Of a DNA stretch of 64,000 bases, positions 17,368 to 24,305 are shown in pieces; position 1 is the stretch's first letter; every line of letters starts with the position of its first letter. Origin of the DNA: Janthinobacterium sp. J1-1. GTDB taxonomy: Bacteria; Pseudomonadota; Gammaproteobacteria; Burkholderiales; Burkholderiaceae_D. The translations under genes were made by a program, and so were the position numbers. Location: contig NZ_CP132339.1 of the NCBI RefSeq assembly GCF_030944405.1, positions 5,890,001-5,954,000 on the forward strand, in the 5' to 3' direction. Under the pieces are notes generated by a model. It did not search any database and was not told where the DNA came from. It saw only the letters and a list, made by a program, of their open reading frames with translations.

Positions 17368-18555
17368 ATGAAAACCCATCCCGTGGCCACCATCACCACC
17401 GCCCTGGCGCAGCAGATCGTCCAGCGTACCACGCAGATCATTCCCTTCAAGGTCAATCTGATCGATGCGCAGGGCGTGATACTGGCCAGTACCGATCCCG
17501 GCCGCGTCGGCAGCGTGCATCCGGGCGCGCAGCTGGCGCTGGCCAGGGGAGCCAGCGTGGAGCTCGATGCGGCAGCGGCGCGTTTGCTGCCCGGCGCCAG
17601 GCCCGGCATCAACCTGCCGCTGCTGGTGCGCGGTGTCGTCTGCGGCGTGGTGGGCCTGACGGGCGAACCGGAGGCGGTGCGCCAGTTCGGCGAACTGGTG
17701 CGCGCAATGGCGGAAATGATGCTGGAGCAGGCCCAGCTGGTCAGCGAACTGCAGCATGAAAAACGCTACCGCGAGGAATTCGTCTCGCAGCTGATTGCGC
17801 GCAGCGGCGTGTCCGACGCCGCCATGCAAGCGTGGGCGGCGCGCCTGACGCTCGATCTGCGCGTGCCGCGCGCCATGTTCGTGCTGGAAGTGCCGGAGGC
17901 AGGCAAGCGGCTCGACCAGGTGCTGACGCAGCTGCAGCAGGTGCAGGCGGACCTGGCGCTGCGCTGGCCGGCATTGCTGACGGCCGTGGTGTCGCCGGGC
18001 GAACTGGCCATGCTCGATGCCTTTCCCGCTGCCGGGCCGCAACAGGCGCGCGCCCAGCAAGGCCGCCAGCGCCTGCAGGAATTGCAGCAGGTGGCGCAAC
18101 AGGCGCTCGCTTCGCCGTTTACCCTGGCGATGGGCGTGGCCCTGCCAGGACTCGATGGCGCCAGCGCTTCGTATGAATCGGCGCGCCAGACGGCGCGCGT
18201 GGGCCGCGCCCGCGACCAGGCGCAGCCCTTGCATTCCTACCTGGAACTGAGCCTGCCGGTGCTGCTGTCCGGCCTGCAGGACGGCTGGCAGGCCGGGCAG
18301 TTGCGGCAGACCCTGGCGCCACTGCGGGCGCGCGACCGCTCGGGCGTGCTGCTGCGCACCTTGAGTGCCTGGTTCCGCCACCATAGCCACCCGACGGCCA
18401 CCGCCAGGGCGCTGCATATCCACCGCAACACGCTCGATTACCGCCTGCAAAAAGTTGCCGAACTGACGGGCTTGAATCTCGATGAAACGGATGACCGTTT
18501 GCTGCTGTACGTGGCCTTGCAGCTTACAATGGCCGCTGATTTCACACAGGAATAG
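17368..18555 (+). CDS. cdaR: CdaR-family sugar diacid/glycerate regulator
   Basis: This 395-aa transcriptional activator starts with the diacid recognition domain (ALAQQIVQRTTQIIPFKVNLIDAQGVILASTDPGRVG, about 8-140). It ends with the PucR-type helix-turn-helix (TARALHIHRNTLDYRLQKVAELTGLNLD, about 345-375). In E. coli the family responds to glycerate and activates glycerate-kinase-containing operons. Here it is divergent from the glycerate 2-kinase gene across 128 bases, the same logic. YnfA follows after three bases, perhaps only by read-through. Confidence 0.9.
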   Translation: MKTHPVATITTALAQQIVQRTTQIIPFKVNLIDAQGVILASTDPGRVGSVHPGAQLALARGASVELDAAAARLLPGARPGINLPLLVRGVVCGVVGLTGEPEAVRQFGELVRAMAEMMLEQAQLVSELQHEKRYREEFVSQLIARSGVSDAAMQAWAARLTLDLRVPRAMFVLEVPEAGKRLDQVLTQLQQVQADLALRWPALLTAVVSPGELAMLDAFPAAGPQQARAQQGRQRLQELQQVAQQALASPFTLAMGVALPGLDGASASYESARQTARVGRARDQAQPLHSYLELSLPVLLSGLQDGWQAGQLRQTLAPLRARDRSGVLLRTLSAWFRHHSHPTATARALHIHRNTLDYRLQKVAELTGLNLDETDDRLLLYVALQLTMAADFTQE

Positions 18556-18558
18556 AAT

Positions 18559-18912
18559 ATGCAGGCAAGCATGGAATGGGCCGGAATCGCCCGTACTTTC
18601 GGATTGTTTACCGTCACGGCCGTGGCCGAACTGCTGGGCTGCTACCTGCCCATGCTATGGCTGAGCAACAAGGGCGGCGCCTGGCTGTTGCTGCCGGCCG
18701 GCATCAGCCTGCTGGTATTCGTGTGGCTGCTGACCCTGCATCCGGCCGCCAGCGGCCGGGTCTACGCCACCTATGGCGCCATCTATATCGCCACCGCGCT
18801 GGCATGGCTGTGGCTGGTGGACGGCGTCACGCCGGCCTGGACCGATATTGCCGGCGTAGGCCTGGCGCTGGCGGGCGCCGCCGTGATCGCCATGGGGCAC
18901 AAACCGGCTTAA
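18559..18912 (+). CDS. ynfA: YnfA/UPF0060 family small membrane protein
   Basis: This 117-aa inner-membrane protein has four transmembrane helices and the family signature ([55 protein letters not shown]). It resembles small multidrug resistance transporters in fold. The role is unproven. AGGAAT lies before the ATG. It starts three bases after the cdaR stop. Its stop overlaps the stop of the convergent TerB-like gene by four bases. Confidence 0.93.
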   Translation: MQASMEWAGIARTFGLFTVTAVAELLGCYLPMLWLSNKGGAWLLLPAGISLLVFVWLLTLHPAASGRVYATYGAIYIATALAWLWLVDGVTPAWTDIAGVGLALAGAAVIAMGHKPA

Positions 18913-19325
18913 GCCGTTGCGTGTTCACGGAAATTGGTTTCCGACGACCATGCCGTACCGGCACGCGCCAGCAATACCGCTTCGCCATCGGCCAGCCAGT
19001 CGTCGGCGTCGGCGATCTTCCACATGGTTTGCAGCAGCTTGCGGCGCAGGTCCGGATCGGTAATTTCTTCCAGCAGGCTGTCGATCACCGTATTGCTCAG
19101 TTGTACCGAGCCGTGCAGGGTCGAGGTCAGCATGTCGTCGCACAGGTCTTGCAGCAGGCGCTGGAAGTCGGCGGGGTCCAGGTCGATATGGTCGAGGATC
19201 TTGCTGCGGTCCAGCGCTTGCAGTTCGGAACTGGCCAGGTTGCCGTCGACGATCATCATCAGGGCCAGAATACGGCCGGCCGCCTGGGGACTGTTTTTTG
19301 AGTAGCTACGCATTCTTGATTCCAT
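18909..19325 (-). CDS. TerB-like protein (TerB/DjlA fold)
   Basis: This 138-aa helical soluble protein begins [23 protein letters not shown] and ends [20 protein letters not shown]. The two acidic loops (DGNLASSE and ADDWLADGE) are the metal-binding-like turns of the TerB fold. It lies directly downstream of the TerC gene on the same strand, with 51 bases between them when read in its own direction. The association with TerC is usual. Two ATGs, at 19325 and 19313, are possible. The second has a better-spaced GGAA. Confidence 0.75.
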   Translation of the reverse strand: MESRMRSYSKNSPQAAGRILALMMIVDGNLASSELQALDRSKILDHIDLDPADFQRLLQDLCDDMLTSTLHGSVQLSNTVIDSLLEEITDPDLRRKLLQTMWKIADADDWLADGEAVLLARAGTAWSSETNFREHATA

Positions 19326-19376
19326 TCATGAATTATTGGGTGAATGCGCCCGCCGTGGCGGGCGCTCTACTACGGA

Positions 19377-20339
19377 TTACTTGTCTTCTTTCTTGGCGAT
19401 AAACACGCTGGCCAGGCAACTCGAGGCGATCAGCACGGCCACCACCACCAAGGACGCTTCGACCGGCACGTGGTACCACGGCATGATCAGCATTTTCGCG
19501 CCGATAAACACCAGCACCATCGCCAGGCCAAACTTGAGCAGGTGGAAACGGTCAGCCACGTCCACCAGCAGGAAGTACAAGGCCCGCAGTCCCAGGATCG
19601 CAAACAGGTTCGAGGTGAACACGATGAACGGGTCGGTCGTGATGGCGAAAATCGCCGGGATCGAATCGACCGCGAAAATCAGGTCCGTCACCTCGATCAG
19701 GATCAGCACCAGGAACAGCGGCGTGACATAACGCAAACCACCCTTGACCACCATGAACTTCTCGCCATGGTCACCGTCAGCCACCCGCAAGTGGCGGCGG
19801 GCAAAACGCAGCACCGGGTTGTTCGCCACGTCCGGCTCGGAATCGGCCGCCACCAGCATGCGCACACCGGTAATCAACAGGAAGGCGCCGAACAGGTACA
19901 GTACCCAGCTGAATTCGCTGACCACCCAAGCACCCGCCAAAATCATTACCGCCCGCATCACGATCGCGCCCAGCACGCCGTAGATCAACACCCGGCGCTG
20001 GTACTGGATCGGCACCTGGAAGGCGCTGAAGATCAGCAGGAACACGAACACGTTATCGACCGACAGGGCCTTTTCAATCAGGTAGCCGGAGAAAAACTCC
20101 AGCGCCTTCTGGTTGGCGACCTCGGCGCCGACAGTACCGTTCAGGTACCACCACAAGCCGCCGTTGAAGATCATCGCCATGCTGACCCAGACCAGCGACC
20201 AGATCGCCGCTTCCTTGACGCTCACCTTGTGTGCCTTGTTGCCGCCGAAGACAAACAGATCGAGCGCCAGCATCAACAGCACGAAGGCGATAAAACCGGC
20301 CCACATGGGCACGGACGCAATGCTTTCCAAACCGTTCAT
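19377..20339 (-). CDS. TerC/Alx family integral membrane protein
   Basis: This 320-aa protein has eight or so membrane helices and the TerC acidic signatures: LDLFVFGGNKAHKVSVKEA, LSVDNVFVFLLIFSAF with its conserved Asp, and VTDLIFAVDSIPAIFAIT. Family members Alx and relatives are linked to manganese efflux and alkaline pH. GGGAGG lies before the ATG. A 14-codon leader ORF ends on its start codon (ATGA overlap), so translation is probably coupled. The upstream gene nhaR is divergent and may control it. Confidence 0.92.
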   Translation of the reverse strand: MNGLESIASVPMWAGFIAFVLLMLALDLFVFGGNKAHKVSVKEAAIWSLVWVSMAMIFNGGLWWYLNGTVGAEVANQKALEFFSGYLIEKALSVDNVFVFLLIFSAFQVPIQYQRRVLIYGVLGAIVMRAVMILAGAWVVSEFSWVLYLFGAFLLITGVRMLVAADSEPDVANNPVLRFARRHLRVADGDHGEKFMVVKGGLRYVTPLFLVLILIEVTDLIFAVDSIPAIFAITTDPFIVFTSNLFAILGLRALYFLLVDVADRFHLLKFGLAMVLVFIGAKMLIMPWYHVPVEASLVVVAVLIASSCLASVFIAKKEDK

Positions 20340-20380
20340 CGGTAGCCTCCCTGGTCAAATTGATGAATACTGAAACACAT
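20336..20380 (-). CDS. 14-aa leader peptide coupled to the TerC gene
   Basis: The ORF reads MCFSIHQFDQGGYR and has an excellent ribosome site: GAGGAG seven bases before its ATG at 20380. Its TGA overlaps the TerC ATG (ATGA). The TerC ribosome site GGGAGG lies within its last codons. It therefore looks like a translated leader that controls access to the TerC start. No experimental analogue is known to me. The ORF was read directly from the complementary strand. Confidence 0.6.
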   Translation of the reverse strand: MCFSIHQFDQGGYR

Positions 20381-20526
20381 GATGTTTCTCCTCAGATAAA
20401 TATATGAAACGCATGAGCATCCATGCATGAGCAGCCATCATAGGGCGAATAACAACATCGAACAAATCGAATATAATTGAACGATACATCGAAAAAACCG
20501 ATCTATAGAGATTCGGCAAGCCAACC

Positions 20527-21426
20527 ATGTCTACATTGAACTTCAAACACCTGCGGTATTTCTGGATGGTCGCGAAAACCGGCAGCATCGCGCGCGCGGC
20601 CGAGCAGCTGCACCTGACGCCGCAATCGATCTCGGGCCAGCTCAGCGAGTTTGCCGATACCCTGGGCGTGGAACTGTTCCGCCGCGCCGGGCGCAGCCTG
20701 GAGCTGACCGACACGGGCCGGCGCATATTGAGTCATGCCGAAGAGATCTTCAGCACCGGCGACGAATTGCTGGAAATCGTGCGCGACCAGTCGCGCACCA
20801 CGACCACCACCTTTCGCGTCGGCTGCGCCGATTCGGTGTCGAAACTGATCGCCTGCCGGCTGGTGGAGCCGGCGCTGGGCCTGGCCGAACCGCTGCGCAT
20901 CATCTGCCGCGAAGGCAGGCTGGCCAGCCTGCTGGCGGACCTGGCCGTGCACCGGCTCGACCTGATCATCGCCGACCGCCCGATGCCGGCCCACTTGAGC
21001 GTGCGCGGCTTTAACCACCTGCTCGGCGAAAGCGGCATGACCCTGCTCGGCACCAAGGCCCTGGCCGCCACCCTCTCCGGCGATTTTCCGCGCTGCCTGC
21101 ACCGCGCGCCGCTGCTGCTGCCGGGCGAGGACTTCGCCATCTATGCGCGCCTGCTGCAGTGGCTCAGCGAAAACAATCTGCATCCGCGCATCGTCGGCGA
21201 ATTCGACGACAGCGCCATGATGAACGCCTTCGGTCAGTCCGGCGCCGGCCTGTTCTTCGCCCCCACCGTGATCGCCCACCAGGTCTGCGAGCAATACAAT
21301 GTGGTGGCGCTGGGCCGGGTCGACAGCCTGGTCGAGCAGGTGTATGCGATCACCACCGAGCGCCGCCTGAGCCACCCGGCCACGCTGGCAATCAGCCAGA
21401 GCGCGCGGCGCGACCTGTTCGTCTGA
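20527..21426 (+). CDS. nhaR: NhaR-like LysR-family regulator
   Basis: The 299-aa protein opens MSTLNFKHLRYFWMVAKTGSIARAAEQLHLTPQSISGQL, the characteristic NhaR version of the LysR helix-turn-helix. It has an effector domain from about residue 90 (VGCADSVSKLIACRLVEPAL). NhaR proteins sense sodium or pH stress. It is divergent from the TerC gene with a 187-bp AT-rich gap, so TerC is a plausible target, along with its own gene. A ClC antiporter gene follows on the same strand. Confidence 0.87.
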   Translation: MSTLNFKHLRYFWMVAKTGSIARAAEQLHLTPQSISGQLSEFADTLGVELFRRAGRSLELTDTGRRILSHAEEIFSTGDELLEIVRDQSRTTTTTFRVGCADSVSKLIACRLVEPALGLAEPLRIICREGRLASLLADLAVHRLDLIIADRPMPAHLSVRGFNHLLGESGMTLLGTKALAATLSGDFPRCLHRAPLLLPGEDFAIYARLLQWLSENNLHPRIVGEFDDSAMMNAFGQSGAGLFFAPTVIAHQVCEQYNVVALGRVDSLVEQVYAITTERRLSHPATLAISQSARRDLFV

Positions 21427-21536
21427 GTTGTTTCAAGTACGCCACGAAATACGCCAGGCAAATACATTCGACCAAATATATCGGTACAATGGCAAGTCTC
21501 CCGACGCCACGCGCCACCCCTCCCGGATTTGCCACC

Positions 21537-22886
21537 ATGAAGCACTTGCACGATATTCCTTCTGCCTTCAAGCATGAATTTGCCGACCCGCGCCTGTGGT
21601 GGTCGCGCGCGGTGGTGGTCGGCATGGCGGCGATTGCCGGCCTGGTGGTGGTCGGTTTTACCTGGCTGGCGGAAGAAGCGCTCGAGCTGTTTCGCTTTTT
21701 TAATGCCAAGGCCTGGTGGTTCACCCTGCTGTGGACGCCGCTGTGCGCCGCCGTGCTGGTGTGGCTGACGCGGCGCTACGCCATCGGCGCGGCCGGCTCC
21801 GGCATTCCGCAGGTGATGGCGGCGCTGGACCCGTCGGTGGGTGCCGGACAGCGTTCGCTGTATGTTTCCTTGAAACTGTCGGCCGCCAAGATCGCGCTGA
21901 CGGCGGGTGGCCTGCTCGGCGGACTCTCGCTGGGCCGCGAGGGGCCATCGGTGCAGATCGCCGCAGGCGTGATGCTGGCCGCGCGCCGCTGGCTGCCGCA
22001 GCAGTCGCTGGTGTCGCCGCACTCCCTGCTGGTGGCCGGCGGCGCGGCCGGCATCGCCGCCGCCTTCAATACGCCGCTGGCCGGCGTGATGTTCGCCATC
22101 GAAGAATTGTCGCGCTCGCCGGAACAGCGCAACAGCGGCCTGATCGTCGCCGGCATCGTGCTGGCCGGCATGATGGCCGTCTCCATCCACGGCAACGCCA
22201 CCCACTTCGGCGTGATCCACCCGGGTCCGATCGGCCTGGCGCTGGCCTTGCCCGGCTTGCTGGTGACGTTGGTGGCCGGCGTGGCCGGCGGCCTGTTCGC
22301 CCGGCTGCTGCTCGCTTCCACGCGCGGCAATCCATTGGGCAGATTATCGGCCTGGCGCAAGGACCGGCCGGTGCTGTTCGCCGCCGCCTGCGGCTTGCTG
22401 GTGGCGGTGATCGGCGTCGCCAGCCATGGCGCCACCTTCGGCAGCGGCACCGTGGCCACGCGCGCCATGCTTGACGGCGCCGCCGACGTGCCGGCCGCCT
22501 TTGTCGCCTTCAAATACGTGGCGACCTGGCTGACGGTGTGGTCGGGCGTACCGGCCGGCATTTTTGCCCCGTCGCTGGCGATCGGCGCCGGCATCGGCCA
22601 CGATATCGCGCTGCTGCTGCACTACCCGCACGCGCCGGCCCTGATCGCGCTGGGCATGGTGGGCTTCCTGGCGGCCGCCACCCAAGCGCCGCTGACGGCA
22701 TTCATTATTGTGATGGAAATGGTCGACGGCCACGGCATGGTGCTCAGCCTGATGGCCTGCGCGGTGGTCGCCAGCACCGTCTCGCGCGTGCTCAGCGAAC
22801 CGCTGTACGGGGCGCTGGCGCAATTGCAGCTGCAGCGCCTGCCCAGGACCGCCCAGCCTGCTGCAGCCGCGCCAGCTACATCGTAA
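21537..22886 (+). CDS. ClC-type chloride/proton antiporter
   Basis: This 449-aa membrane protein has all ClC selectivity motifs: GSGIPQ, GREGPSVQ with the gating glutamate, and GIFAPSLAIGAG. The presence of that glutamate favours an H+/Cl- exchanger over a channel, and there are ten or more hydrophobic segments. No cytosolic CBS domains are present. The start MKHLHDIPSAFKHEF at 21537 is preferred. An in-frame ATG at 21489 would add 16 residues without a ribosome site. It follows nhaR, which fits an ion or pH homeostasis cluster. Its 3' end overlaps the MarR gene by 11 bases. Confidence 0.9.
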   Translation: MKHLHDIPSAFKHEFADPRLWWSRAVVVGMAAIAGLVVVGFTWLAEEALELFRFFNAKAWWFTLLWTPLCAAVLVWLTRRYAIGAAGSGIPQVMAALDPSVGAGQRSLYVSLKLSAAKIALTAGGLLGGLSLGREGPSVQIAAGVMLAARRWLPQQSLVSPHSLLVAGGAAGIAAAFNTPLAGVMFAIEELSRSPEQRNSGLIVAGIVLAGMMAVSIHGNATHFGVIHPGPIGLALALPGLLVTLVAGVAGGLFARLLLASTRGNPLGRLSAWRKDRPVLFAAACGLLVAVIGVASHGATFGSGTVATRAMLDGAADVPAAFVAFKYVATWLTVWSGVPAGIFAPSLAIGAGIGHDIALLLHYPHAPALIALGMVGFLAAATQAPLTAFIIVMEMVDGHGMVLSLMACAVVASTVSRVLSEPLYGALAQLQLQRLPRTAQPAAAAPATS

Positions 22887-23397
22887 ACGCCAGCGGCTGC
22901 AGTCCCGCCTGGCGGTCGTCGGGCGCCACCACCGCCAGCAAGGCCGCCAGCCCGCTGTTCAGCTGCGCCAGGCTAGCCGCATCGAGCCGGCCCAGCGCAC
23001 TGGGCAGCAAGCCGCGCGCCGGCTGTGGCGCAGCGGCGATCACGGCCTGGCCGGTGTCGGTCAGGTGCAGGGTGACCACCCGTTGATCGGGCTGGTCGCG
23101 CGCCTTGCGCAGATGCGTTTTTTTCACCAGCGCATCGACCAGGTTGCTGGCCGTGGTCTGGTGGATCGACATTTTCACCGCCAGTTCGCCGATGCGCAGG
23201 CCTGGCTGGTCGTACACTTCCTGCATTACCCACAATTGCGCGCCCGACACGCCACATTGCTTTTCGATCTGCATCGAATGGCGCTGCGCCGCGCGCATCA
23301 CCACGCGCAGGCTTTGCAGCGCCAGGCTGCGCGCCTTGTCCGCGTCATCCACTCCAGCCACCGCTTGCGCGGATGTATTGTCTTGCGTCACAGCCAT
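22876..23397 (-). CDS. MarR-family transcriptional regulator
   Basis: This regulator of about 173 aa has a winged helix-turn-helix core (LWVMQEVYDQPGLRIGELAVKMSIHQTTASNLVDALVKKTHL) and the wing RKARDQPDQRVVTLHLTDTG. AGGAG abuts the ATG at 23397 but sits six bases before an in-frame GTG at 23391, so the true start may be two codons later. The gene stands alone, and the target and ligand are unknown. It overlaps the end of the convergent ClC gene. Confidence 0.88.
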   Translation of the reverse strand: MAVTQDNTSAQAVAGVDDADKARSLALQSLRVVMRAAQRHSMQIEKQCGVSGAQLWVMQEVYDQPGLRIGELAVKMSIHQTTASNLVDALVKKTHLRKARDQPDQRVVTLHLTDTGQAVIAAAPQPARGLLPSALGRLDAASLAQLNSGLAALLAVVAPDDRQAGLQPLAFTM

Positions 23398-23498
23398 CTC
23401 CTGATAGTGTGCCGGCCCTGATCGCCGCACGCCGACATGATACCTGTATCGGCATGGCGGCAGCCAACGCATTGGCAGACACATCAGGAATCAGACGA

Positions 23499-24227
23499 TC
23501 AGGATTTTTGCACCGGATAGCGGCTCAACAGCTCTTGGAAGCGCTTGTCCTTGCGCAGCGTATCCAGATCGCGGTCTTGCGCCATTTGGTCAAAATAGCT
23601 GAAGCCATCGTTGAAGCTGCGTTCGAACTCAGCCAGCGCGTCCTCCGTGCGGTTCTGCTTCAGGCGCAGTATCGCCATGTTGTAGGACACCAGTACATTT
23701 TTCTGATCGCGCAAGCGCGCCTCACCGAGCTCTTTTTCGGCCTCATCCAGCTTGCCTTGCGCCATTTTCGAAATCGCCGCTTTCAGCATTTCATTGGCTG
23801 CGGCCTTGCTGCTGGCCGCCTCGGCACCCGCCGCATCACCACTGGCCAGCTTCTGGTCGCCTTCGATACGCAAAGCCTTGGTTTTCTGGTCATCGGGCGC
23901 CAGCACAGCGCTCTTGCCCTGTTCGACCACCGTTTGCGCAGCCTCGATGAGCGCGGGGGCCGCTTCGGCAATCACTGTTGCCGCAGCGATGGGACGCGTC
24001 AGGTACCAGTAACCACCGGCACCGGCTCCCAGCACCAGCACGCCGGCGATGGCCGCTACCAGCACTTTTTTATTGCCGCCACCAGAGCCACCCGAAGTGC
24101 CAGCCTGCAATTCCAGCAGCGTTGCGCATTGCGGGCATTTCAAATCATCACCGGGCGAGCGCTCGAACACCTCTCCAGAATTGGCCTTGTCGCAATCACC
24201 GAGCGTCGGGCATTTGTATTTTGCCAT
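23499..24227 (-). CDS. zinc-ribbon / single-span / TPR-like protein of the tubulin cluster
   Basis: This 242-aa protein has three parts. An N-terminal zinc ribbon has cysteines 6, 12, 31 and 34 (CPTLGDC and CPQC). A glycine-rich linker leads to a membrane helix at about 54-74. The C-terminal helical region (about 110-235) looks like TPR units (NVLVSYNMAILRLKQNRTEDALAEFERSF). Zinc ribbon inside and TPR outside is the natural topology. It is the last gene of the five-gene cluster, 78 bases after the tubulin-like gene. A scaffold or adaptor role is inferred. I know no characterised homologue. Confidence 0.75.
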   Translation of the reverse strand: MAKYKCPTLGDCDKANSGEVFERSPGDDLKCPQCATLLELQAGTSGGSGGGNKKVLVAAIAGVLVLGAGAGGYWYLTRPIAAATVIAEAAPALIEAAQTVVEQGKSAVLAPDDQKTKALRIEGDQKLASGDAAGAEAASSKAAANEMLKAAISKMAQGKLDEAEKELGEARLRDQKNVLVSYNMAILRLKQNRTEDALAEFERSFNDGFSYFDQMAQDRDLDTLRKDKRFQELLSRYPVQKS

Positions 24228-24258
24228 TTTCTTACCTTTTATTGTTGTGGGACCGGTA

Positions 24259-24277
24259 CGCCAGCATCACGCTGGCG
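24259..24277. other. hairpin between tubulin-like and zinc-ribbon genes
   Basis: A perfect 7-bp stem (CGCCAGC / GCTGGCG) with a 5-base loop sits in the 78-bp spacer. It has no T-run on the transcribed strand, so it may modulate stability or translation rather than terminate. Confidence 0.5.
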
Positions 24278-24305
24278 CACCATGATTGATCGTTACCCGG
24301 TTCGC

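Noticed and set aside
20340..20526. yybP-ykoY manganese riboswitch before TerC
   Set aside because: No conserved riboswitch core could be recognised. The leader-peptide reading explains the region better.
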